Positions 53,875 through 63,183 of a stretch of 64,000 bases of DNA are shown here, in pieces. The DNA is from Gemmatimonadota bacterium (GTDB lineage: Bacteria; Gemmatimonadota; Gemmatimonadetes; Longimicrobiales; Gaopeijiaceae). A program made the position numbers and the translations under genes. The notes below the pieces were generated by a model that was not told the origin of the DNA, did not search any database, and saw only the letters and a list, made by a program, of their open reading frames with translations. The stretch is taken from assembly GCA_022571515.1 (NCBI GenBank), contig JACZXQ010000008.1:1-64000 (forward strand), given 5' to 3'. Numbering within the stretch: the first letter of the stretch is position 1; every line of letters begins with the position of its first letter.

Positions 53875-56691
53875 ATGTCCAGCAGAACCGTCCTCGCCGG
53901 TCGTAGCCTCGTCGTAGCCGTCTTGGCTGTCGTTCTTTCCGCCGGCCCGTCGAACGCACAGACGCGTGTGACCACTCCCATGGAGCAGCTCGGCAGCAAC
54001 ATCGGTGACGACTACTTCTTGGCGACGTACACGCAGCTCGCCTCCTACTGGCAGAAGCTCGCCTCGGAGTCGCCGAGGATGGTGCTCGACACCATCGGAT
54101 GGACGGCCGAGGGCCGCCCGCACCTGATGGCCATCGTCACCTCTCCCGAAAATCATGCCAATGCGGAGCGCTATCGCCGGATCGCGGAGCGACTCGCGCT
54201 TGCGGAGGGCCTGAGCGACGACGAGGCTCGCGAACTGGCGACCGAGGGCAAGGCCATCGTCTGGATCGACGGCGGCCTGCACGCCACAGAGGTCTTGGGC
54301 GCGCACCAGCTCATGGAGATGGTCTACCAGATGGTGAGCCGGGATGACCGTGAGACCACGCGCTTTCTGGACGACGTCATTACGCTCCTGACGCATGCCA
54401 ACCCGGACGGCATGGAGTTGGTCTCGAGCTGGTACATGCGCGAGCCGGATCCCACGCAGCGCTCGACCCGTGGCATCCCGCGCCTCTACCAGAAGTACAT
54501 CGGGCACGACAACAACCGTGACTCGTACATGGTCACGCAGCCCGAGACGGAGAACATGTCGCGGGTGATGTACATGGAGTGGTACCCGCAGATCATGTAC
54601 AACCACCACCAGACGGGGCCGGCGGGCGCGGTACTGTTCGCGCCGCCCTTCCGCGATCCGCACAACCACAACTACCACCCGCTGATCCCGCTCGGCATCC
54701 AGGCGGTGGGGACGGCCATGCACAGCCGACTGGTGGCCGAGGGCAAGCCCGGGTCGACCATGCGCTCGGGCGCGAGCTACTCGACCTGGTTCAACGGCAA
54801 CGTCCGCACCACGAGCTACTTCCACAACATCATCGGGATCCTGACCGAGACGCAGGGCAACCCGACCCCCATCCAGATCCAGTTCCGGCCGGAGAAACTG
54901 GTGTCCACGGGCGACTACCCGGCCCCCATCGAGCCCCAGGAGTGGCATTTCAGGCAGTCGATCGACTACTCGATCACCATGAACCGCGCGATCCTGGACT
55001 ACGCCTCGCGCTACCGCGAGACCGTGCTGTTCAACCGCTACCAAATGGGCCGGGACGCCATCGAACGGGGAAACACGGACAGCTGGACCATTCGGCCCAA
55101 GACGGTCGAGCGGGTGACCGCCGAGCTCGCGAGTGCCCGGCAGGGTGGTCTCCAGCAGGGCCGTGGCGGTGGCCGTGGCCGCGGGGGTTTGCCGATCGCG
55201 GAGTTTGCGCGCTTCCGGGCGCCCGAGGATCGCGATCCTCGCGGCTACATCCTGCCGTCTGATCAGCCCGACTTCCCGACGGCCGTCAAGTTCGTGAACA
55301 CGCTCGTGAAGAACGGCGTGACAGTGCACCGGGCGACGAGAGCGTTCGAGGTGGCGGGTGAGCGCTATCCCGAGGGGTCACTCGTCGTGAAGACCGCGCA
55401 GGCGTACGGGCCCCACGTACTCGACATGTTCGAGCCGCAGGATTATCCCAACGACTTCCAGTACGAGGGTGGGCCTCCGATCGCCCCGTATGACAACGCG
55501 GGCTACACGCTCGCGTTCCAGATGGGGGTCGAGTTCGACCGCATCCTGGACGGGTTCGATGGGCCGTTCGAGGTGGTGGAAGGGCTCGTCCGTCCGCCGC
55601 TCGGGCGCGTCACCGGTGGGCAGGGTACGGTCGGTTACCTGGTGAGCCACGCCGTGAACGACGCCGCGATCGCGACGAACAGGCTGCTCGCCCGCGACCA
55701 GGATGTGTACTGGCTCACGGAGGCGGTCAGCGCGAACGGATCGACGCATCCGGCCGGCACGATCTACGTGCCCGCGACGTCGGTGAGCCGGGGCATGGTG
55801 GCTGAAATGGCCGAGGAGCTGGGCCTGGACTTCGAGGGCGTGCGCTCCACTCCCAACGCGGCTGCGCTCAAGCTCCAGCCCGTGCGCATCGGCCTCTGGG
55901 ACCGCTACGGGGGCTCCATGCCCTCGGGATGGACGCGCTGGATGTTCGAGCAGTTCGAGTTTCCCTTCCAATTGGTATATCCGCAGGCGTTGGACATTCC
56001 CGGGCTGAACAGCCGGTACGACGTGCTGGTGTTCCCCGACGGCGCGATCCCCCGCGGTGGCGGTGGCGGCGGACGTGGCGGCTTCGGCGGCGGCGCGCAG
56101 GGCCAGTCCTCCATTCCGGAGGAGTACCGGGGCTGGCTGGGCAGTGTGACGACGGAGACCACCGTGCCCAATCTGATCGACTTCGTTGAGGACGGCGGTA
56201 CGCTGCTCGCCATCGGAAGCTCCAGCAGCATCGCCACGCACGCCGACTTGTCGCTCACCAACCACCTGGTCCAGGGTGACGGCACGCCGCTCAGCCGGAA
56301 CGACTACTACGTGCCCAGCTCGGTGCTCGGCATGCGCGTCGACAACACACACCCGCTGGCCTACGGAATGGGCGAGCGCGTGGACGTGATGTTCAACAAC
56401 AGTCCGGTCTTCCGTATGCTGCCGCAGGCTCAGATCGAGGGCGTCACTCCGGTGGCCTGGTTCGACGGCAACGCGCCGCTTCGGAGCGGTTGGGCGTGGG
56501 GACAACACTACTTGAACGGTGGCACCACCGTCGCTGAAGCCAAGCTAGGGGAGGGGACGATCTTCCTGTTTGGGCCGCTCATCAAGAAGCGGGCACAGCC
56601 GCACGGGACGTTCAAGTTCCTGTTCAACGGTATCCACCTGGGCGGTGCGACGCCCGTACGATTGGGTGACGTCACGACGCAGTCGCACTGA
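53875..56691 (+). CDS. Large secreted M14-family zinc carboxypeptidase
   Basis: The 938-residue protein has a signal peptide (SLVVAVLAVVLSAGPSNA) and GGAGG upstream. The N-terminal catalytic domain (about 40-380) has the M14 zinc motif HATE (His136, Glu139 in IDGGLHATEVLGAHQ), then HNNRDSYM and a HNHNYHP histidine cluster. The C-terminal half (about 450-938) has glycine/arginine-rich loops (GRGGGRGRGGL, GGGGGGRGGFGGG) and a class I glutamine-amidotransferase-like region (IPEEYRGWLGSVTTETTV, then VPNLIDFVEDGGTLLAIGSS). The architecture matches large M14 proteins of this phylum. It would trim C-terminal residues of extracellular peptides. Confidence 0.9.
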   Translation: MSSRTVLAGRSLVVAVLAVVLSAGPSNAQTRVTTPMEQLGSNIGDDYFLATYTQLASYWQKLASESPRMVLDTIGWTAEGRPHLMAIVTSPENHANAERYRRIAERLALAEGLSDDEARELATEGKAIVWIDGGLHATEVLGAHQLMEMVYQMVSRDDRETTRFLDDVITLLTHANPDGMELVSSWYMREPDPTQRSTRGIPRLYQKYIGHDNNRDSYMVTQPETENMSRVMYMEWYPQIMYNHHQTGPAGAVLFAPPFRDPHNHNYHPLIPLGIQAVGTAMHSRLVAEGKPGSTMRSGASYSTWFNGNVRTTSYFHNIIGILTETQGNPTPIQIQFRPEKLVSTGDYPAPIEPQEWHFRQSIDYSITMNRAILDYASRYRETVLFNRYQMGRDAIERGNTDSWTIRPKTVERVTAELASARQGGLQQGRGGGRGRGGLPIAEFARFRAPEDRDPRGYILPSDQPDFPTAVKFVNTLVKNGVTVHRATRAFEVAGERYPEGSLVVKTAQAYGPHVLDMFEPQDYPNDFQYEGGPPIAPYDNAGYTLAFQMGVEFDRILDGFDGPFEVVEGLVRPPLGRVTGGQGTVGYLVSHAVNDAAIATNRLLARDQDVYWLTEAVSANGSTHPAGTIYVPATSVSRGMVAEMAEELGLDFEGVRSTPNAAALKLQPVRIGLWDRYGGSMPSGWTRWMFEQFEFPFQLVYPQALDIPGLNSRYDVLVFPDGAIPRGGGGGGRGGFGGGAQGQSSIPEEYRGWLGSVTTETTVPNLIDFVEDGGTLLAIGSSSSIATHADLSLTNHLVQGDGTPLSRNDYYVPSSVLGMRVDNTHPLAYGMGERVDVMFNNSPVFRMLPQAQIEGVTPVAWFDGNAPLRSGWAWGQHYLNGGTTVAEAKLGEGTIFLFGPLIKKRAQPHGTFKFLFNGIHLGGATPVRLGDVTTQSH

Positions 56692-56704
56692 CCCGGGGAA
56701 CGTA

Positions 56705-57136
56705 ATGGGCGGATTGAGGGAACGGAGCACGGTTCTACTGGCAATCGTGGTCCTGATGGGCTGCGCCTCGAGTGCGGTACCGCGTGGGCCACTGGCGTCG
56801 ACCGGTGGGTCGAACGGCGTTTACTCGGCGGCGCAGGCGCAGCGTGGCCGCGAGGCCTTCACGGAGGTCTGTCGCGAGTGTCATTCGTCGAGCGAGTTCA
56901 GGGGCAGGGACTTCGAGTTCACCTGGCGGAGGCGTACCGCCTGGGACCTCTACCGGGAATTACGGCGCACGATGCCCGAGGACTTTCCGGGAGCATTGGC
57001 GCCTCAGACATATGTCGATGTCATCGCGTATGTACTAGAAATCAACGATTATGCCCCCGGTGGTGTGGAACTGGTGCCGGACGAGGAGTCCCTGCGGCGG
57101 GTGCCGCTTGGGCCCGGCGCCAACAAGGGGGGCTAG
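56705..57136 (+). CDS. Mono-haem cytochrome c lipoprotein
   Basis: The 143-residue protein has a lipobox (VVLMGC, Cys20) and one haem-binding CRECH (Cys56, Cys59, His60). The distal ligand is probably the methionine of RRTMPEDFPGAL, a common MP motif. The closing helix (YVDVIAYVLEIND) is typical of class I cytochromes c. It precedes the Tat-exported flavoenzyme by one base and probably accepts its electrons. Confidence 0.9.
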   Translation: MGGLRERSTVLLAIVVLMGCASSAVPRGPLASTGGSNGVYSAAQAQRGREAFTEVCRECHSSSEFRGRDFEFTWRRRTAWDLYRELRRTMPEDFPGALAPQTYVDVIAYVLEINDYAPGGVELVPDEESLRRVPLGPGANKGG

Positions 57137-57137
57137 C

Positions 57138-58484
57138 ATGGATGAGCGTTCTATGGGTGTTGATCGCCGTGAGTTTCTAAAGGTCGCGACGGCGGGTGCC
57201 GGGTTGACGCTGGCGGGAGTGTCGAAGGCCTCCGCCGAGGTCGTGCCATCGAAGGCCCCTGCCATCCGGTCGGGACAGGTGCCGGACGTCGTCGTGGTGG
57301 GCGCGGGCTCGTTCGGGATGTGGACCTCGCTCTACCTCAACCGGCTGGGAGCGAAGGTCACGGTCGTGGACCCCTACGGCCCCGCCAACTCACGCTCGAC
57401 GTCCGGTGGCGAGACGCGGGGGGTGCGGACTTCCTATGGTGACCGGATCCACGGTCCCCTGTGGACCCGCCTCGCCCACGACTGTATACGGCGCTGGACC
57501 GAGTGGGACGCACAGTGGGCCGACGCGATGCTGCCCCGCGTCTTCTTCAACACCGGTGACCTCATCATGCGGGAGGAGTTGACCCCGTACATGGAGGACA
57601 CTCGGGCGCAGTGGGACGATCTCGGAATCGAGTACGAGGTGCTCGCGGCCGACGAGATCAAGCGGCGCTGGCCGGTCATCAACACGGAGACGGTGGGGGC
57701 GGCCCTCTATGAGCCGGGTGCGGGTGTCGTGCGTGCGCGGCGTGCCATCGAGTCCGTGGCCCAGGTCTTCCAACACGAGGGAGGCGAGATCAGGATGGGC
57801 CGGGCCGGGCTGGGATCCAGCAGCGGTGGGCGTCTGAACAACCTCACGATCGAGCCTGGGGGTTCGCTTTCCGGCCAGATCTACGTGCTCGCACTCGGGC
57901 CGTGGTTCCCGAAGTTCTTGCCCGAACTCATGGGCAAGCGCATCCGTATTCCGATGGGTTATACGTTCTACTTCGGTACGCCTCCGGGCGACAACAGGTA
58001 CTCGTTCCCCAACCTTCCCAGCTACGGGGTTCCGGGTTGCACGGGCTGGCCGGCTCTTGGACGGGACCATCGCGGCTTCCGTGTTCGTAGCGGCGGACGC
58101 TCGGCGGAGGACCCGGACCTGAGCGACCGTTGGGTGGACTCCGACTCTTTCGAACGCCCTCGCCAGATACTGGCCGACTGGTTTCCCGGTCTGGTCGACG
58201 CGCCGCTTCTGGAGACACGGGCGTGCCACTACGAGAGCAGCGTGGACCGGAACTTCATCGTCGACAAGCACCCCGACTATGACAACGTCTGGCTGGCAGG
58301 GGGTGGCTCGGCCGAGGGGTTCAAGTTCGGCCCGTTCCTCGGGGAGCACATCGCTAGGCGGGTGCTCGACATCGAGCACGACCCAGAGCTGGTCGAGAAC
58401 TTCGCCCTCAAAGAGAAGGAGTTCAGTGATGAGGAGCGGGAGGGTCGGCGTCGCCGCGATCCTGGAGAGAGTGGGAAAGGGTGA
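57138..58484 (+). CDS. Tat-exported FAD-dependent amine/amino-acid oxidoreductase (DAO family)
   Basis: The start at 57138 gives 448 residues with a twin-arginine signal (DRREFLKVATAGAG). The DAO/sarcosine-oxidase fold is shown by VVVVGAGSFGMWTSLYLNRL (FAD-binding, 55-60), GGETRGVRTSYGD and a late NVWLAGGGSAEGFKFGPFLG. The cysteine in ETRACHYESSVD corresponds to the covalent FAD cysteine of monomeric sarcosine oxidases. Because it is exported next to a cytochrome c lipoprotein, it is more likely a dehydrogenase using that cytochrome than an oxidase. The substrate is probably an N-methyl or D-amino acid. Confidence 0.88.
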   Translation: MDERSMGVDRREFLKVATAGAGLTLAGVSKASAEVVPSKAPAIRSGQVPDVVVVGAGSFGMWTSLYLNRLGAKVTVVDPYGPANSRSTSGGETRGVRTSYGDRIHGPLWTRLAHDCIRRWTEWDAQWADAMLPRVFFNTGDLIMREELTPYMEDTRAQWDDLGIEYEVLAADEIKRRWPVINTETVGAALYEPGAGVVRARRAIESVAQVFQHEGGEIRMGRAGLGSSSGGRLNNLTIEPGGSLSGQIYVLALGPWFPKFLPELMGKRIRIPMGYTFYFGTPPGDNRYSFPNLPSYGVPGCTGWPALGRDHRGFRVRSGGRSAEDPDLSDRWVDSDSFERPRQILADWFPGLVDAPLLETRACHYESSVDRNFIVDKHPDYDNVWLAGGGSAEGFKFGPFLGEHIARRVLDIEHDPELVENFALKEKEFSDEEREGRRRRDPGESGKG

Positions 58485-58584
58485 CCGGCCGACTGTCCTC
58501 TTGCTGAGACGCCCCGTGTCCGATCCGCGGGATAGCCATAGCCTCGAAAAGCTTTGTATCATGCGGATTTTAGGCCGTGGGGGG

Positions 58585-58601
58585 TTGGCACACGTCTTGC
58601 A
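58585..58601 (+). promoter_or_regulatory. Sigma-54 (RpoN) promoter
   Basis: TTGGCACACGTCTTGCA matches the -24/-12 consensus TGGCAC-N5-TTGCA. The GG (58587-58588) and GC (58599-58600) pairs are separated by exactly 10 bases. Transcription should start near 58612, 54 bases before the ATG of the outer-membrane barrel gene. A sigma-54 promoter requires a bacterial enhancer-binding protein; none is encoded in this window. Confidence 0.8.
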
Positions 58602-58665
58602 AACTCTAACGCTGGAGTCAGGCGAAGCGTCAATACCCTGGAAGCGCCCCGACCCGGAGGTTGAG

Positions 58666-59432
58666 ATGGGCCGACGCGGCACCCGAAGTGCCTGGCCACT
58701 CTTCGCAGTGGCCATGTCCGTGATGATGATCCTGCCCGTCGAGGCTCTAGCCCAGGGCGGGGACGGCTTCCTGTTCAAACGCCCTTCGGTCCAGCTGAGC
58801 ATCCGCGGCGGCTACTTCATCCCTCGGGCGGGCAGCGAAATCTTCGATTTCACGCGCGACCAACTGACCGTCGACAAGAGCGACTTCAACACCGTGGGCG
58901 TCGGCGCCGAGATCGCGGTACGCGCCTCGGAGCGAGTCGGCGTCGCCCTGAATTTCGGCTACGGTCGTAGCGAGACCCTGGCCGAGTTCCGTGACTCGAG
59001 GTCATCGGCACCGACGACCTCCCCATTCTCCAGACTACGGAATTCACGCGCGTGCCCGTCACCGCGAACGTGAAGGTGTACCTGACTGATCGGGGCCGCA
59101 CGGTGAGTCGCTTTGCCTGGATTCCGTCCAAGGTGGCGCCTTATGTTGGCGGTGGAGTTGGAATCGTGTGGTACGAGTTCGTGCAGGATGGTGAGTTCGT
59201 CGACTTCAACAACCTGGACATCTTTGTCGACCGCCTCTCTTCCAGCGGCACGTCGGCTACGGGCCACGTGTTTGGTGGGCTGGACCTGTCCATCGGCGGC
59301 ATCTGGGTTCTGACGGGTGAGGGACGCTACTCTTTCGGCAGTGCAGAGATGGACCGCACTTTTTTTGAGGAATTTGACAACATCGACCTGAACGGTCTCC
59401 AAATGACCGTCGGTATCGGTGTTCGGTTCTAA
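58666..59432 (+). pseudogene. Outer-membrane beta-barrel protein split by a frameshift
   Basis: A good start (GGAGG then ATG at 58666) and signal peptide (WPLFAVAMSVMMILPVEALA) open the frame. It continues as an OmpW/OprF-like small barrel (VQLSIRGGYFIPRAGSEIFD, VGVALNFGYGRSE). At about 58996-59001 the sense passes to another frame: DDLPILQTTEFTRVPVTANV, FAWIPSKVAPYVGGGVGIVW, and a C-terminal TVGIGVRF ending in the Phe typical of barrels. A single indel separates the two. If it is a sequencing error, the product is about 255 residues. Confidence 0.8.
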
Positions 59433-59451
59433 GCCGGAAAGGACGACTACC

Positions 59452-60672
59452 ATGAGCGAAGCTCGTAAGTACTGGAGTGTTCCGGGCGCCTTCCTCGCCG
59501 GCGCCGTCATTCTCGCCGGCATGACCCCGGCGGACGCCTTCTCTCAGGAGATGGACACACGCTGGTTGCCCTGGCTCGGCTGCTGGGCGCCTGTCGCGGG
59601 TGAGGACGTGGATGCCGACCCCTCGCTTTTGTGCGTGCGGCCGGCAGAGGGCCAGGACGCGGTCGAGTGGTTGAGCGTGGTCGACGGCGTCGTCGAGTCG
59701 GTGGATATCCTTAGCGCGACCGGCCAACGCCGTGAGACCGCGCTCGAGGGCTGCGAGGGATGGCAGAGCGGTAGCTTCTCCACGGACGCGAGCCGGGTCT
59801 ACCTGCGCACCGACGAAGTGTGCGAGGGCGGCCAGCGGCGCACATCGACGAGCCTGATGTCCTGGGTCTCGACGTACGAGTGGTTGGACATCGAGATCGT
59901 CGAGGTGGGCGAGCAAAGCGTGGCTTGGGTGAGGCGTTATGAAGTCGCCCGGTCCGAGGATGTGGAAGCCGCCGGCCTGGGTGACATCATCAGCGGACGT
60001 GCGTTGGCGGTGGCTACGGCCCGAACGGCTGCGTCCGCGCCGATCAGCGTGGATGACATCATCGAAGCCAACACCCGCGTGGGCGCCATGGCGGTCCAGA
60101 CCTGGGTAGCCGAGCGCAACCAACGCATGAGGCTCGACGCGGACAAGCTCCTCCGCATGGCCGACGCCGGCGTGCCCGCGGAAGTGATCGACGTGCTGAT
60201 CGCCGTGAGCAACCCGGATCGGTTCGCGCTCCGCCGCGCGGGTGAGCAGGGCGAATACGCGGCATTTGAGCAGACCTACTCGCGGGCCTACGGTCCCAGA
60301 TACGCGTACGGGCGGTCCTACTACTCGTCCTATCTGGATCCGTTCTATTACTCGCGGTTCGGGATTGGCTATTCCTCCTACGGGTATGGCTATTCCCCTT
60401 ACGGGTACGGCTTTTCCCCTTACGGATATGGTTACGGGTTCGGCGGGTTCTCGCCGATAATCCGTGTCGAGCCGATCTCGGGGCGGTCTCGAGGAGGCCG
60501 GGCGGTCAAAGGCCGTGGCTACACACGTTCGGGTGGAGGAAGCTCGGGCCGGACCGCGCGTTCGAGTGGATCGAGCGCCGGGTCCTCGTCGGCTTCGGCG
60601 GGCTCGAGCAGAAGCTCGACGCCTCCCAAGGCCAAGGTTCGCACGGCCAAGCCGAGGGGCGGCGGGCTCTAG
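59452..60672 (+). CDS. Exported protein of unknown function with tyrosine/glycine repeats and Ser/Gly tail
   Basis: The start at 59452 gives 406 residues; a signal-like segment is present (AFLAGAVILAGMTPADAFS). The N-terminal 190 residues form an unrecognised, cysteine-containing beta-rich domain (GCWAPVAGEDV, EGCEGWQSG). A helical part follows (RLDADKLLRMADAGVPAEVI). Then come three near-identical YSPYGYG repeats and a tail rich in Ser, Gly and Arg. Low-complexity tails of this kind may bind surfaces or nucleic acid. It could be co-transcribed with the barrel gene upstream, 19 bases away. Function is unknown. Confidence 0.75.
   Translation: MSEARKYWSVPGAFLAGAVILAGMTPADAFSQEMDTRWLPWLGCWAPVAGEDVDADPSLLCVRPAEGQDAVEWLSVVDGVVESVDILSATGQRRETALEGCEGWQSGSFSTDASRVYLRTDEVCEGGQRRTSTSLMSWVSTYEWLDIEIVEVGEQSVAWVRRYEVARSEDVEAAGLGDIISGRALAVATARTAASAPISVDDIIEANTRVGAMAVQTWVAERNQRMRLDADKLLRMADAGVPAEVIDVLIAVSNPDRFALRRAGEQGEYAAFEQTYSRAYGPRYAYGRSYYSSYLDPFYYSRFGIGYSSYGYGYSPYGYGFSPYGYGYGFGGFSPIIRVEPISGRSRGGRAVKGRGYTRSGGGSSGRTARSSGSSAGSSSASAGSSRSSTPPKAKVRTAKPRGGGL
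60370..60432 (+). repeat. Three tandem 21-base repeats
   Basis: Units at 60370-60390, 60391-60411 and 60412-60432 differ at few positions. Each encodes (Y/F)S(S/P)YGYG in frame in the gene at 59452. Confidence 0.9.
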
Positions 60673-60676
60673 ACCT

Positions 60677-63022
60677 CTAGGAGATCGGCCTCCGGTTCGC
60701 TCCGATTTCGTAGCCTGCCGGAGGCTCGGCTCCCAAGAGGTGCCGTACGAAATAATCCCACCGACGCCTCATCATGTAAGGCTCGCTCCCGAACCCATGC
60801 CTCCGGTTGGGAAAGAGGATGAGGTCGAAGTCCTTGTTGGCGGCGATCAACTCGTTGACCACCATCATGGTGTTCTGGGGGGGCACGTTGTTGTCCATCG
60901 TGCCATGGGCGATCAGTAGCTTCCCTTTGAGGTTCTCGACCAGAAGCTGATTGGCCTGGTTGTCGTAGTTGGTGGTGCCGTCCTCGTACTCCTCGAGGAG
61001 CCCCTGGTACTTCTCGCCCCAGTCGTCCTCGTAGCTGCGGTTGTCGTGGTTGCCCGCTTGTGACACCGCCACCTTGTAGAAGTCCGGGTAGCGCATGATC
61101 GCGTTCGCCGCGGCGTATCCCCCGCCCGAGTGTCCCCAGATTCCCACGCGGTCCAGGTCCATCCACGGGTTCTCGGCGGCCAACTGACGGAGCCCTCCGA
61201 TCTGATCGGGGAGTGTGTTGTCGCCCATGTTGCCGTAATAGGTCGTGTGGAACGACTTCGAGCGCATCGGTGTGCCCATCCCATCGATCTCGACCACGAT
61301 GAAGCCCAACTCCGCGATCGCCTGCTTGTCGCTCCGAGACGCGCTGAAGCTTCGGCTTCCCATGCTCCCGGACTGCGGACCCGGGTAGATGTAGTTCAGG
61401 ATCGGGTACTTTTTCGACGGATCGAAGTTGGTGGGCTTGTACATCAGCCCGTGCAGGTCGGTCTCGCCGTCCCGTGCCACCACCTCGATGGGGATGGGCG
61501 GCTGCCATCCGCCGGCCACCAACCGGGAGATATCAGCTTCCTCGAGAGCGATCACTTCGTGGCCACGCTTGTCTCGTACTGCGGTCTTGGGCGGAACGAC
61601 CGGTGTGGAGTATGCATCGACGAAGTAATCGCCCGAGGGTGAGAGCGTGACGGTGTGGTTGGCGCTGTCAGGAGTCAGGAGTGTGACGTCGCCGCCGTCC
61701 ATGCTCACGCTGTAGAAGTACTGGAAGTACGGATCACCCGGCTCCCGGCCGGCGCCGGTGAAGTAGAGCATGCGGTTGTCTTGGTCGACCCGGCGGAGCT
61801 GGAGCACGTTCCAATCTCCCCGCGTCATCTGGCGCTTGAGCTCACCGCTCTCCAGGTCGTAGAGGTAGAGGTGGCCCCAGTCATCCCTCTGCGAGTACCA
61901 GATCAGCTCGTTCGACTCGGCCAGCATGCGCCAGTTGACCATGCCATAGCCCGACTCGAAGAACGTCTCGACGTGCTCCTCCATCACGTCCCGGATCTCA
62001 CCCGTCTCCGGATCTGCCACGCGCATGTACTCGTCCTTGTGATCCCTGGACGTCGAGACGAAGGCCAGCTTGGTGCCGTCCTCGCTCCACTCCACGTCCG
62101 CCCAGCCTCCGCCACGGCATCGCACATGGTCACAGAGGGTCGAGCGATGTTGATCGGGCGCCATCTGGAGTCGCACCGTCTCGGCGGTCTCCACGTCGAT
62201 CACCACTCGCGAGATCCGGAAGATCACGCTGTCTTCGGGGAGCGGGTACTTCCACGCTTCCAGGGTCGGATGCCCCACGGTGGTCGAGACCAGATACATG
62301 TCACCCACACCCCGCGCGTCGTGCTGGAACGTGGCAATCTTCTTGGAGTCGGGAGACCATACCACCACAGGGCGATCGCGCTTGGTCCAGCCGGCGTTGT
62401 CCGTGGCGTACCCGAAGTCCTCGATGCCGTCCGTGGTAAGCTGCCTTTCCTGGCGGCTGGCCACGTCCCTCACCCAGAGATTGTGGTCGCGGATGAACGC
62501 GGCCAACGTGCCGTCGGGCGAGGGGGCTGAGTTGCTGGCACCACCACGGCCTCTCGGAGAACCATCGGCCCGGCCGTCCGCCTCGGAAGTGCAGCTCGCG
62601 CCGTCACGCTGGCAGGTATACGCCCGCCCGCTCGCATCGAAGAGAATCGACTGGCCGTCTTCCGAAAACGTGAAGGTATTGAACGGCAGGGTCAGCCCGT
62701 CGTACGCCTCATCGGCCTCGCGGGAGACAGCGGCCGCAAGCCGCTCGTGATCGAACGCACGCTCGCGGGACCGGCGGGCCGCATCCACCAGGATGAACTC
62801 CGCACCGCCCGCCACCGTGTTCCGATACCAGAAGCGGTCGCCGTCCAGCCACGTCGGCCGGACCGTCGCACCAGTGACCAGCGCGCTGGTGTTCGTCCTG
62901 AGGAACGACTCCGCCCGGGCGTAATCAGCCGCGGTGACTGTGGGCGGGCCGTCCTGCTGGGCGGCTGCCGGCACTACCAAAACGAGCGAAGCGAGTATTC
63001 CCGCACTGAGACGCATCGTCAT
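60677..63022 (-). CDS. Secreted prolyl oligopeptidase / DPP-IV-like S9 peptidase
   Basis: The 781-residue protein has a signal peptide (LSAGILASLVLVVPAAAQ). An N-terminal eight-bladed propeller (about 50-480) contains DPP-IV-like blades (NLWVRDVASRQERQLTTDG, VWSPDSKKIATFQHD, NELIWYSQRDDWGHLYLYD). The C-terminal alpha/beta-hydrolase has the nucleophile in GIWGHSGGGYAA, an aspartate in AHGTMDNNV and the histidine in NRRHGFG. It should remove dipeptides, often X-Pro, in the periplasm. It converges with the gene at 59452, with 4 bases between stops. The ATG at 63016 is an alternative start. Confidence 0.92.
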   Translation of the reverse strand: MTMRLSAGILASLVLVVPAAAQQDGPPTVTAADYARAESFLRTNTSALVTGATVRPTWLDGDRFWYRNTVAGGAEFILVDAARRSRERAFDHERLAAAVSREADEAYDGLTLPFNTFTFSEDGQSILFDASGRAYTCQRDGASCTSEADGRADGSPRGRGGASNSAPSPDGTLAAFIRDHNLWVRDVASRQERQLTTDGIEDFGYATDNAGWTKRDRPVVVWSPDSKKIATFQHDARGVGDMYLVSTTVGHPTLEAWKYPLPEDSVIFRISRVVIDVETAETVRLQMAPDQHRSTLCDHVRCRGGGWADVEWSEDGTKLAFVSTSRDHKDEYMRVADPETGEIRDVMEEHVETFFESGYGMVNWRMLAESNELIWYSQRDDWGHLYLYDLESGELKRQMTRGDWNVLQLRRVDQDNRMLYFTGAGREPGDPYFQYFYSVSMDGGDVTLLTPDSANHTVTLSPSGDYFVDAYSTPVVPPKTAVRDKRGHEVIALEEADISRLVAGGWQPPIPIEVVARDGETDLHGLMYKPTNFDPSKKYPILNYIYPGPQSGSMGSRSFSASRSDKQAIAELGFIVVEIDGMGTPMRSKSFHTTYYGNMGDNTLPDQIGGLRQLAAENPWMDLDRVGIWGHSGGGYAAANAIMRYPDFYKVAVSQAGNHDNRSYEDDWGEKYQGLLEEYEDGTTNYDNQANQLLVENLKGKLLIAHGTMDNNVPPQNTMMVVNELIAANKDFDLILFPNRRHGFGSEPYMMRRRWDYFVRHLLGAEPPAGYEIGANRRPIS

Positions 63023-63183
63023 CCTCTACGCGTTTGAGTGGATCAACAACGGCGGGCGCTCATGATGTCGACGGGGCGTCCGCGTTGCAACCACTGTTGC
63101 CCCCGATCGGGCGGCGCTCCCATCTTCTTCCAAATCCCTGTCCGCTCCCCCCACGAGCCTCTCACACGTCTCGAGGAGCATCC

